Source of the DNA: Litsea cubeba
Taxonomy: Eukaryota > Streptophyta > Magnoliopsida > Laurales > Lauraceae
DNA: 64,000 nt
Assembly: GCA_012931725.1 (NCBI GenBank)
Contig: CM022944.1
Span: forward strand, 108,863,366-108,927,365
Direction of reading: 5' to 3'
Below the pieces are notes generated by a model. It did not search any database. It was not told the origin of the DNA and was given only the letters and a program-made list of their open reading frames with translations. The position numbers and the translations under genes are program-made. Shown here piece after piece: positions 54,188 through 64,000 of this stretch. How positions within the stretch are numbered: the first letter of the stretch is position 1; each line of letters starts with the position of its first letter.

Positions 54188-54570
54188 GTTTGGTGGGGGA
54201 GGACTGCAGAGCATTGGGAAATAATGTAGCATTGTGGTATCCTGTTGTGTCTTGCCAAACACCTCCTGGAGTGTTAATTCCTGCTTGGAAGGCCACAGTA
54301 ATCATCAGTATAGCTACCACCTACAGGGGCCTAAATGGTACATTAAGGCTCTCATCACCATCCAACCTCGGTTCTCTTTCCATTTGGGGGATTATTGATC
54401 TTGCTCTTTTAGCCCCAGCGGCTACTAAAATCCATTCAGTTTTCCATCTACCAAATAAAATCTATTTTGCAATTACCAGTGAGACATCCAAAGGCGTAAA
54501 ACGGTCCATGTTCACCGCATTAACGTCCACTCTCGAATTTTTGACCAAAAACCTAATGACACGCAAGTAA
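54188..54570 (+). other. Unrecognised open stretch shared with unit 1
   Basis: Open through GEDCRALGNNVALWYPVV to LAPAATKIHSVFHLPN and TSKGVKRSMFTALTSTLEF. The second half matches 29365-29500 of unit 1, where the frame breaks a few codons earlier. I do not recognise a family. It might be an exon of an unknown gene or a transposon relic. Confidence 0.25.
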
Positions 54571-55112
54571 ATGTTCGATTTATATTCTGTAGTTCAGTGG
54601 TGAGGAGGCACTTTCCTTCCATAGAAGCAATCAAGGATCAATCTGAAGCCTATGATAAGAGGCTTCCGCGAGTGTTTCTTGATATGTGAGAATTTATTAG
54701 AGAGAAAATCATATATGCCTCATTTATTGATGGGTATTGAAATTTGAAGAATCCTTATTTTTCGGTTCTACATTTCTACCTTATATCCTTCATCCTTCCT
54801 CTTTTAACGGTTAGTCCTTACCACTAGGGTTGCAAACGGAACAGTTCCTGATCGGAACCATAGTGGACCAGGACTCAGACCCATTTCTAAATAACGACTC
54901 CGGCTCCGGATCAGGTTTTGACTCGGAACTTGTTTAGTTGGTTCCAGACCCAGTTCCGATAGGAAAACGCGGATTCGGTTCCGAAACCGGGTCCACATAG
55001 AGGAATGGAATTTAGTTCAAAAAACGATTCTAATTTTTTTTATTCTTCATTTTTCTTAAAATAAGCATATCATTCAGCTTAGTACAGTGCAACAAGTCCA
55101 CTACCTCCAATA

Positions 55113-55435
55113 TGTTGTGCGCGTGTATGCGGAAACGTGAATCAGCGATCGAACGAACAAATTAAGCCACACAAGACAAACAATCACACACAAGAGAATT
55201 ACGTGGTTCGGCAATCTTGCCTACGTCCACGGGAAAGAAAACTCGACTCTCCTTTAGGTTCACTCTTCTCTGTCTGTCTGTCTATCTCTCATGGGTTACA
55301 CATTACATCATATATATAATGTTCTCTTTCTTATTCCCTAAGAAACCCTATCTTAGTCAATAAGAAAGTCCCGGTACAATTACCATAATACCCATGTCTA
55401 TGAACCCAATTGGTCTGGACCTACTAAACCCAACA
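55113..55435 (-). repeat. 3' LTR of the copia element
   Basis: On the minus strand TGTTGGGTTTAGTAGG to CGCACAACA. Unlike the LTR at 57083-57237. Confidence 0.78.
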
Positions 55436-55476
55436 ATCTCCCCCTCCAGACCATGGGGAAGACGTCTCTGAACCCC

Positions 55477-56999
55477 TTACGAGGAGTCCAGTCCTGCCAA
55501 CTCTGAACACAGCTCCAGCTTTCCCTTAGACACGACCTTAGTCATCATGTCAGAGGGATTCTTGTCAGTGTGAATCTTTTCCAGCTTCATGAGATTCTTC
55601 TCGATGACCTCACGAATCCAATGATATCTCACATTCAACGTGCTTTGTGCGGGCATGGTATGTAGCGTTCTTGCTAAGATCCATAGCACTCTGACTATCA
55701 CAGTAGACTACATACTCTCCTTGCTTCAAATCCAGTTCTTTAAAGAAATTTCGCAACCAAATCATCTCCTTCCCTGCTTCATTAGCAGCTATGTATTCTG
55801 CTTCGGTTGTAGACAATGCTGTACACTTCTGCAACTTAGACTGCCAGGAAATAGCTCCCCCTGCAAAAGTAAATAAGTACCCAGAAGTAGACAACCGACG
55901 ATCAAGATCGCCTGCAAAATCAGCATCTGTAAAGCCTTCAAGTACTGGTTTTAAGCCTCCGAAACACAAGCAAAAATCTGATGTGCCTCTCAAATATCTG
56001 AAGATCCACTTCACTGCTTCCCAATGCTCTTTCCCAGGGTTAGAAAGAAATCTACTCACTACACCCACTGCATGAGCAATGTCTGGCCGTGTACACACCA
56101 TGGCATACATAAGACTCCCAACTGCTGAGGAGTATGGAACAGACATCATCCGTTCCTTTTCTGCATTTGTAGTAGGACATGATCTTTTACTGAGCTTGAA
56201 GTGACTGGCTAAAGGCATGCTAACTGGCTTAGCATCTACCATGTTGAATCTCGCTAGCACCCGTTCAACATATTTCTCCTGTGACAACCACAGCTTCTTG
56301 GCATTCCTGTCAAGACGTATTTTCATTCCCAGAATTTGTCGTGCGGGACCCAAGTCTTTCATGTCAAAAGTTTTTGACATGTCCCTTTTTAATCTGCCAA
56401 TCATTTCACTATCTTGTCCAACTATCAACATATCATCTACATATAAAAGAAGGATGATAAATTTGCCATTACCAAATTTACGAACATAAACGCAGTGATC
56501 TGCAGCTGTCCTTCGGTACCCATGACTCACCATGAATGAATCAAACTTCTTGTACCACTGTCTCGGCGCTTGTTTCAGCCCGTAGAGACTCTTTTTCAAC
56601 CTGCAAACCAGCTGTTCTTTTCCTTCTACCTCAAACCCCTCCGGCTGAGTCATGTAGATCTCTTCTTTCAGATCACCGTGAAGAAAAGCAGTCTTCACAT
56701 CCATCTGTTCAAGTTCAAGGTCCATGCTGGCAACTAGACCCAAGATAACTCTGATAGAAGTCATCTTCACAACTGGAGAGAATATTTCATCGAAGTCAAG
56801 ACCCTTCGTCTGCGCAAAGCCTTTAACCACTAGCCGTGCTTTGTGCTTTATCAGTTTTCCACTGTCATCTCTCTTCACCTTGAACACCCATTTGTTCTTC
56901 AGAACCTTCTTACCTTTGGGAGTTCCACCATCTCATAAGTATTGTTCTTTTTCAAAGAACTCATTTCATCCTGCATCCGATTATATTTTGCTTACTGAA
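55477..56999 (-). pseudogene. pol: Copia reverse transcriptase and RNase H (broken)
   Basis: The minus-strand open piece 56887-55610 contains the copia reverse transcriptase (KARLVVKGFAQTKGLDFDE, MDVKTAFLHGDL, the YVDDM box) and RNase H (DADFAGDLDRRLSTSGY, CDSQSAMDLSKN). Upstream, MQDEMSSLKKNNTYEMVE at about 56975-56920 is the normal lead-in but is one base out of frame near 56920. Downstream, the C-terminal tail (HTDKNPSDMMTKVV to the stop at 55477) is reached only after another shift near 55640. Integrase and gag are absent. Confidence 0.88.
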
Positions 57000-57068
57000 A
57001 GCGCATCACTGGGCCCACCACCTTTTGTTCGGCAATCTGAGGATTCTTCGGGCTAAGTCTGGGTCTGG

Positions 57069-57080
57069 GCTCTGATACCA
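57069..57080 (-). other. Copia primer-binding site
   Basis: TGGTATCAGAGC on the minus strand, two bases from the 57083 LTR end. Confidence 0.75.
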
Positions 57081-57082
57081 CT

Positions 57083-57237
57083 TGTTGGTACTGTGGACCA
57101 TCACAGACTCCACATTGATATGATATTGTCCACTTTGGGCCAAAGCCCTCATGGATTTGTTCTTGGGTTCTACCCAAAAGGCCTTATATCAATGGAGTAT
57201 CTAGCCAATGTGGGACTTTGGTTGCACATCCCCAACA
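57083..57237 (-). repeat. 5' LTR of the copia element
   Basis: 155 bp, on the minus strand TGTTGGGGATGTGC to GTACCAACA. No match to the 323-bp LTR at the other end except the tips. Confidence 0.75.
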
Positions 57238-57502
57238 CAATATTGTACATAAAAATGTTCAAAAAAAAGTTGATTTTAAGGTACAATTTGCAATATCAAA
57301 GGCTCATATGCTGGGTTCCGGGTCCACAGGTCGGAACCTATATGGACACGAACCCGTTTATCAATCAGAGCCTAAATTAGATTCCTGACTCGGACCCGTT
57401 TATGAATTAGAACCTAAAATAGGTTCCAGACCCAGTTTTTTATTGGTTGGAACTTCCGGGTAATAGAAGAATCGGATACCCATTTGCAACCCTACTTACA
57501 AC

Positions 57503-58265
57503 CCCCTTTACAATGAAATTAAAAAAAGAGTCAATACAAGTAGGTAAACAAGTAGGAAAGTAAACGTGTTGGTTCTAGTCTGGGCCCTTGTGAAGTTTTG
57601 TCTACTGATCTCATGCCCTCTCTAATTCTCTCTTTTAAATTCTTTGGCAACCAGCAGATGCCTTCTCTATTACAATGTCCAAAAGTGTATGGTCTTGACC
57701 CGACCATTGTATATTTCAGGGCCAAGTCCAGTTTTTTAAACCCGGGTTCCGACTCTTTAGAGCTTGTCTAAAGTAAGAATAAGAAAAGTAATCTTATTAG
57801 ACTCCATCTACTAACCATATCTATCGAAACTTTAAGGCATTAGTGGAGGCAGCGGGACACACTTTCGCCGATATTTACGTTTTTTTCTACTCCCCAACTT
57901 GTTCATCTTGTGCAAGAAGGGAGATACATTGCTTTAGTTTAACTCAAAATTTAGCTAAGCATAGAAAAATGCTAGGGAGAACGATGAAGGCACTCTAGAA
58001 ATGCAGGATCTAAATAATTAAAAAGGCTTATTAAAAAAATGAAACAATTAAAAGGTTACAGTTGAAAGTGCTTTTCAAGGACCCATTTGTATTGAAATGG
58101 GAAACTGATGAGAGAATCTCACTCAGTACTCAGTAGCCCCCGTATGGGCATTGTGAAAATTTCCCATAGGTTAAAGATTTTATCACAATCTCTCCTGTGT
58201 TTGGAGAGATCTGTGTATTGGTATTTGTATCTTGTTGATTACAGTAATTTTGGAAAGTTACATAT
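57503..58265 (+). repeat. Unit 2/3 junction block, no gene seen
   Basis: Matches 29810-29865, 33150-33240 and 37480-38590 of the unit 1/2 junction. Confidence 0.7.
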
Positions 58266-58411
58266 TGTAGGAGGGACATCTCAATCTCTTATAGCCCTCT
58301 CCCCACAGGGGAATAGGCGGGGCCCAGGGCCCGGGCCCCGCCGTATAAGCTTCTGGAGACGTGGCTCCTTAATCATGCATTTGTCTAAGAGATTGAGATG
58401 TCCCTCCAACA
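58266..58411. mobile_element. 146-bp MITE with 22-bp inverted repeats
   Basis: GGAGGGACATCTCAATCTCT near the left end is mirrored by the inverse at the right end; tips are TGTAGGAGG and CCTCCAACA. The core is GC-rich (GGGCCCAGGGCCCGGGCCCC). The matching place in unit 2 (about 38580, GTTACAGATAATAATAC) has no insert. Confidence 0.75.
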
Positions 58412-60260
58412 CAGATAATAATACATCACAATGGATTATGAGAAATATTGACTAGTTGAATTTTCTGTCTGTGACTTGGGTTTCCAATTCTGAGTTGATC
58501 TTTCTCTCGACTTGCTGTCTTTGAATTGAGCCCAGTTCACGCCGAGTTTGAGTTTTCCCTGCCATTCGATACCGTGCCTTTTTCTACTAATGGATTTTAC
58601 ATACTTTCTAATGAATTGAAGGGTTGTAGGTTCAACCTTTTTTTTATTTTTTTTTATTTTTTTTAAATGAAATCTTTTGTTACCGTTAAAAAAAATAAAA
58701 TAAAAATAAAAATAAAAAAAGGAAAGAGGTTGTCCGTAGGTTCAACAATGGCATGAGAGAGGCCTTTAGTCCCAAGACCCATTTAAAAAAAAATTTCCTT
58801 TTTTGTTATATACATTACTTATTCATTAAGAGATTTCTCACAAGAAGAAAAAATTGCAGATGCATGCACAAAAATTCATTGGCACTAAATCCAACTTATT
58901 GTCCGTCCGAAGAATCTGACTCTTTCCATTTTAAGAAGAGAATATTCCTTGGATCATATATTTATATTCCCTTCGGCCAAGAGCTATAAGTTCTGGTGAT
59001 CAACTCTGCTCTGTAGCCAGTAACAATTTCATTCAGACCTTGATTCTTCAACTTTGCACTCGGCTTCTGGTTTGTTCATTCCTCATTTGTTTTTTTTTTC
59101 TTTTGTCATGACATCTTCTAGTTCTTTTGTTTGTATCATCACACCAGCGGTTCGATCTATTTGAGTTTTCTTTGTGTTACATTGGATTCTAGTGGTTCTG
59201 TTCCGTAAAAAAGGATTTAATGGTTTAGCTATCTATAAAATCTCAATATCATTAGATGTTGCTAGCCTCTTGGCCGATCAAATCATTAACAATTTCTAAG
59301 GAGCGTTGTTTTTGTTGGATGACTAGCAATGTTGATTTTTTTTTCTCAAAAGTAGGAGAAATTTAAATCCTTCTTCACAAGGTGGGTTTACTTGCCCGGC
59401 TGTAACTTTATTGGTGGGCCAGCAAGAGCTTGTCTGACGGGGTCAGAGCTAGGGTTGCAAACGAGTATCCGATTCTCGAGTATCCGATTCTCCGACTACC
59501 CGAAAGTCCTGACCTGAAAAAAAAAAAAAAACTTAAACTTATTCTAAGAAAAAATAAAAAATTGAAGATAAGTTAGAACCACTTTTGAAATTAGATCAAG
59601 TTCTCTAGGTGGATCTGGTTCCGGAACCCGATCAAGATCTTTCTATCAAAACCGGATTTGGAACCAACAAAATAGGTTCCAAGTTAAAATCCGGTCCGGA
59701 ACCATTCCGTTTGCAACCCTAGCCAGAACCGCCCCCTACCCACTCTCTAAAAGAAAAGGCAAAAAAATGAAAACCCTATCTTTTAATATATATGGCTCTC
59801 CCTCAGAAAAAATAAATTCTCAGTCCACCACTGTCATTGAACATCTTTCTTTATAAAAACATCATCATCTCTTTTTTTTTTTTTAAATATATCTATTCAT
59901 ACCAATAAACGTATAATTAAATTACTATTTTGTTGCGCCATCTTTTATTTAAAGAAAAAAAACATGGGAGACAAATGGTTTTTTTATTTTTTCGATAACA
60001 AACTAATTAACATGGAGACAAATGTGATGTAAACATTAAAGAAGATACATGCATCATGGATCATTCATCTACTATTAATCACCTTCATTGGTCATTCTTA
60101 ACCATGTGATCTAGGGCAAGAAAGTAGACCACGAATGGCTCTATCTCAAAGGTTTAGACTTTAGATCTGGTTTCTTCTATATGGTTATTTCACAAACCCC
60201 ACTTTTATCTAGTGGGTCCTGCTGCATTCTCCAAAGATAACACATCTGTCCCATTTTTCA
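58412..60260. other. Unit 3 upstream region, no gene seen
   Basis: The first 1 kb matches 38585-39640. It contains an hAT MITE at 59450-59721. The rest is AT-rich with T tracts. Confidence 0.6.
59450..59721. mobile_element. TAGGGTTGCAAACG hAT MITE, complete copy
   Basis: Ends TAGGGTTGCAAACG and its inverse (CGTTTGCAACCCTA). The flanking octamers GTCAGAGC and GCCAGAAC agree at six of eight positions, a worn target duplication. Confidence 0.7.
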
Positions 60261-60344
60261 TCAACAATGTCTGATTTTATAAATCTATTTTTCTGAACAT
60301 ATTCTTGTTTGATTGTGTAGGGAAAATTGGTAAGAGCTAGCTCC

Positions 60345-63300
60345 ATGGGAAGAATGCGTCATGGGAAAATCACTTTTTTTCTAATGGTCATTTGTTCAGT
60401 TTTCGTAGACGAAATCAATGGAGGAAACAACCATATAAGGAGAAATCTCCAAGGTCTCAACAAGCCTGCACTCGCAAGCATTAAAGTGATTGCTCTAGCT
60501 TTAAGCTTTTGCGGAATTTATTTTTTCACTTCAGAAACTTCTATTGACTCATGAAAGGTTCACCTTTGGTTGATACAATCCATTCATATAAAAAAATCTT
60601 CTCAGAGGACATGCACTCATCCAAGATTGATCAATGTGTACAATACGATTAGCATTGGTTGAGTAAACTGAGGTGAGAACTTGATCATTGCGGGGATGCA
60701 AGATGAATGGTTTGGATCAAATAAAAGATGGATCCCACACTGGCCAATCTCAGGGTCATTGGGTCATTTTTCTCTTCCTTTTTCTTCCTCTTCCAAAACT
60801 TACAAAATATTTACCATCCCGGATGAATAAATAATGACTAGTCTAGTTTGGAGGTAATTTCAATTTCCCTTTCCTTTCTTATTCATGGTTGTGATCCACA
60901 GAGTGAAGATGGTGATATCATTGATTGTGTCGACATTTACAAGCAACCCGCATTTGACCACCCATTGTTAAAAAATCATACAATCCAGGTTAGCCTAACT
61001 CTTCTATTTATTCTGATATTTCAAGAAAAAAATTCCTAGAATGTGCAATAATTTTTTTTAATTTTTATGTTATATTTGCACTATATACAAGATCTAAACC
61101 ATCCCCCAAGTGGGGCCTCATTGCAGATGGTGCCTATCATTTCAACCTGCAATTATTTGATTATTTTGGTGTGCAAATTGTAATGCAGATGAGACCAAGC
61201 AATTACAATAGTGAAAAGATATCTCTTTTGAAGCCATTAGAACAGTTATGGCACCAAAGTGGAAGTTGTCGTGAAGGAACAGTTCCCATTCGAAGGACTG
61301 GAAAGGCTGACTTAGTTAGAGCTGGCTCCTTAACATATGGGATGAAAGCAGATTCATTTCAAAAGGAAGTAAGTTATAATTTTTGGTGTGAGCAATCCAA
61401 ATCAAACTAGGGCATCAACTAAAACCCAATTTTGGGTTTCAAACTGTTTGGGTTCAACTCTTGCCAGATAAGATGACCTTTAAAAACACAACATATGGTA
61501 TTGTAGTATAGGAGTAACATGTGTCAAGCAGGTTCAGGTTTGACCAAGTTGGTAACTAAAAATCATGAATGTTGGCTTCGGGTTGGCCCTTTTAGAAATT
61601 TGGTTGTGTTTTGAGTTTTGACACTTGACAGGCCTATTAACTCCCACCTGAGTTTCATCCATACATCAATATGGACTCGATCGATCTTGATTGGTTGAGT
61701 AATTGTGACATGAGGGTCGGGTGCACTCCATGTCCAATCAAGAATTTGAGTTGCAGCTGGTTGGGATGTCAACAGGTCTGGTCAAATAGGTGACCACTGA
61801 GAGACCCTCCTATTAGGGGTAAATTTGGTTGCATTAGATTTAATAGGAGTTGAATACATATGAATTCATATTCAAATGATCTCCACCAAAGAATTTTTAA
61901 AGAGGTGGGGAGTAAAAGCTAGGAGGTGAGGAGGGAAGGAAATAAAGTTTAGATGTAAGTGCGAACTTGACTTTCCCAAGTATTTAATTCTAGGATGACA
62001 GCCGGTATTCAGTTTTCATTAATTCATGTTATTTGATATTCATTTTGTACTTTGCTCTTCATTTTCAAGCACTTGTGACATCAATTTCTATTCATCCTAT
62101 GCACAAACCAACAGGCCCAAAACGCACATTTATTTCTTAAAGATCAAAGCCCTTGTTCTTATACAGAGTAGTCTTAAGTGTCTCATCTCATTTGCTCTTT
62201 CGTTGAAATGTGTTTTAGAGTGCCCGAATGAGACTGACTGGAACAAATCATGGAGCAGCAGCATACATTGGCGTATGGAACATATATGTGGCGCCTGGTG
62301 AAACCAGCATCTCTTCCATCTTTGTTGGTAGACAAGGGAAGACAGATTTGCTCAGTTCTGGATGGATAGTAATCTCTCTCTCCCTCCCTCCATTCTCTCT
62401 CTCTCACTCAAATATAATTTTACAAAACACCCCAATAATTCTGCTAAGAGCCCTCTCTCATAAATATAGTTTTACAAAACACCCTCATAATTCTATTAAA
62501 AGGTGCCTATTATGGATTACATGAGAGATAAGATTTTTACCATCACATGGAACTCCGATGATATATCCAAGCTATTCACACTCATTAATCTTATATAAAT
62601 TTGCACTTACCTTAGTTTGGCACTAATCTACATTATACTCATTGTTGCATTAAATTTCATGAAGAAATATAACTTAAAAACATCAATCTTTAAGGCCCTT
62701 AAATAATGGATTTTGGTGAACTAATTGAGATGATCTTTGCACAAAACCATATCTATAATGAGAGTATGAGACCTTTTTCATCACACTATCCTCCGTCCTC
62801 CCATGTTTAGTATGCAAACAAGTGGGTCTCACAAGAAGGGGCAGAACTAGGAATTTGTCTTGGGTGGACCACTGCAAAATTGAAAAATTCTTGGAGGGAC
62901 CATTGTGAAAACTCGATAAAAATTTGCTATATATAAGGGGTTTTTCAGAATGTCTGCGCTCCAACACACATACACCACTTCTGGACATGCTAACAATGGG
63001 CTTAAAGCTTTACCTCTCACCCAATCCATGGAAGGTGCCTCTTAGCAAAACATGACCCTTTTAAAACACCCCCTTCTCAATCTCCTTTTTTAAAGAAGTT
63101 TTTTTTTTTTTTTTTTGGGTGGGGGTTGGGGTCTGGACCTTTCAATCCATTGGCCTTCCATGATTGTCATTCATACAGGTGAGCCCTATTAAAATCAAGT
63201 ATTTTAAATCTTTGATTAGATTCTTCAAAATGCTTGGCTAAGATGAAAAAGGCAAGAAATGGGCTAATGACCCACGACTTTATAAGTCCCACCGTATGTG

Positions 63301-63587
63301 GGACCCACCGTTTGATCATCCCCCACTTTGAACAAATTCATGGTCGTGGACACGCAATATCCTCAGCCAAAGAACTCCACTCTTCCATCAAACAAGACTC
63401 TCAATGCCCACATTCAATGGTGGAGTACCATAAACCCATAATACCACCTTGAATTGGTTTAATGTGAATCCATTTGTGTATTAATCCGGCATTTATTTGT
63501 ATATTTTTCATGTGCTATATTGGCAATTTTCAGGTGTCCAGTCAGATATATGGAGACAATTTAACAAGACTGAATGGCTTTTGGGGT
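60345..63587 (+). CDS. Neprosin-like secreted protein, copy 3 (exons 1-5, 3' end outside window)
   Basis: Exons: 60345-60485, 60902-60988, 61189-61368, 62219-62368, 63534-63587. All introns are phase 0 with GT-AG ends, giving 204 codons with no lesion. The ATG at 60345 opens a signal peptide (KITFFLMVICSVFVDEING). The activation region follows (SEDGDIIDCVDIYKQPAFDH, MRPSNYNSEK, GTVPIRRTGKADLVRAG), then the start of the neprosin domain (TNHGAAAYIGVWN, TSISSIFVGRQGK, QIYGDNLTRLNGFWG). The first conserved Glu position reads LLSSGW, so Glu is replaced by Ser here too. Exons 6 and 7, with the second Glu position, should lie beyond 64000. Introns are short and lack the large insertions of the other copies. 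Confidence 0.87.
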
Positions 63588-63599
63588 GTAAGTTTCCAA

Positions 63600-64000
63600 G
63601 TTTTCTTTTTTCTCCTCTAAATTCTCAGTTTTCATTTGGGCAATTTTGATTTCTTTGGGGTAAAGTTTTGATCTTCTTTTTGGGCTTGTTTGATGGCCAA
63701 AGAGTATGAACATAATGAAGAATTTGCATTGAAATAATTTCATAAGCAGCATAATTATAAATCTTATTTGTATAGGACAAATTAAAGGAATGATTTTAAA
63801 TTTTAGAACTTGAAGAATTCCAAAGACCTTTTTGTGACATTTAAGAGAATGATAGAAATTCTCTTTTTTTGATTTTATCAATGAACAATTAACTATCGAT
63901 TGATATGAATTGAAAATCCCCCATAGTACCAAATTTCTTTCTAAACAATCAGGGAGTCTAGCTGAAAATCTAAATTGGACCACCACTTTTTTGAGATTTA
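63600..64000. other. Start of intron 5 of copy 3
   Basis: AT-rich intron sequence up to the window end. Open frames on the minus strand show no family resemblance. Confidence 0.6.

Larger units (their letters stand above)
55113..57237 (-). mobile_element. Chimeric Ty1/copia element with two unrelated LTRs
   Basis: Minus orientation. The 3' LTR is 55113-55435 (323 bp) next to a polypurine tract (GGTCTGGAGGGGGAGAT). The 5' LTR is 57083-57237 (155 bp) next to a TGGTATCAGAGC primer-binding site (57080-57069). The two LTRs share only their tips (TGTTGGG and CAACA), yet CAATA is duplicated outside both (55108-55112 and 57238-57242). Between them is only a reverse transcriptase-RNase H piece; gag, protease and integrase are missing. 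It looks like a recombinant of two copia families that integrated as one unit. Confidence 0.78.
54825..57494. mobile_element. hAT MITE of the TAGGGTTGCAAACG family, carrying a copia insertion
   Basis: The left end TAGGGTTGCAAACGG and the right inverse end (CCATTTGCAACCCTA) are flanked by near-identical 8-bp duplications CTTACCAC (54817-54824) and CTTACAAC (57495-57502). The matching place in unit 1 (about 29785) reads CTTACAAG with no insert. About 540 bp remain when the copia insert is removed. Confidence 0.82.
39101..58900 (+). repeat. Segmental duplication unit 2
   Basis: About 19.8 kb carrying neprosin copy 2. It lacks the Mutator-like element, element C and the exonic hAT of unit 1, but has its own LINE, TRIM-like element and an hAT-plus-copia nest. 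These differences order the insertions after the duplication. Confidence 0.82.
58901..64000 (+). repeat. Segmental duplication unit 3 (runs off the window)
   Basis: Matches 39110 onward and carries neprosin copy 3. Its introns are more diverged from units 1 and 2 than those are from each other, so units 1 and 2 are the younger pair. Confidence 0.75.

Noticed and set aside
63561..63986. 141-codon minus-strand frame at the window end
   Set aside because: It overlaps the exon 5 to intron boundary of neprosin copy 3 and has no recognisable family.

Overview
This window is plant nuclear DNA. The evidence is GT-AG spliced genes, plant Ty3/gypsy, Ty1/copia and LINE retrotransposons, and hAT- and Mutator-type DNA transposons with clean target-site duplications (TSDs). 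It also has long AT-rich intergenic DNA and a neprosin-domain gene family typical of land plants. The species cannot be told from sequence alone; a flowering plant is likely. There are no bacterial-style operons, rRNA genes, convincing tRNA genes or CRISPR arrays.

Region 1 (1-4660) is intergenic with a TIR element and diverged repeats. Region 2 (4661-15702) is an 11-kb Ty3/gypsy element of the Tat type, here called element A. It has two LTRs, gag-protease, reverse transcriptase-RNase H, a second RNase H, and integrase on the plus strand. The sense gag-pol is broken by two in-frame stops and two single-base frameshifts. On the opposite strand, between integrase and the 3' LTR, lies a four-exon gene whose splice sites and phases all fit. 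It has its own TATA box, reads open for about 940 codons and carries a region resembling the 'putative gypsy type transposon' domain.

Region 3 (about 16.1 kb to the end) is a tandem segmental duplication in three units, each carrying one neprosin-like gene on the plus strand. Copy 1 (19617-28515) is a pseudogene: a Ty3-like non-autonomous element sits in intron 2, exon 3 has a 2-bp deletion, an hAT element interrupts exon 4, and a deletion removed exons 5-7. Copy 2 (41312-51667) has seven exons that join in phase to 381 residues, but both glutamates expected to be catalytic look replaced. Copy 3 (60345 onward) is open through exon 5 and runs off the window.

The units act as natural empty-site controls for each other, so most insertions can be dated to after the duplication. 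They include a 5'-truncated LINE, a Mutator-like element with 30-bp palindromes, several hAT MITEs, and a TRIM-like element. Element B is a 4-kb non-autonomous relative of element A nested in an hAT element. A copia element has two unrelated LTRs yet a matching 5-bp TSD, itself nested in another hAT element.
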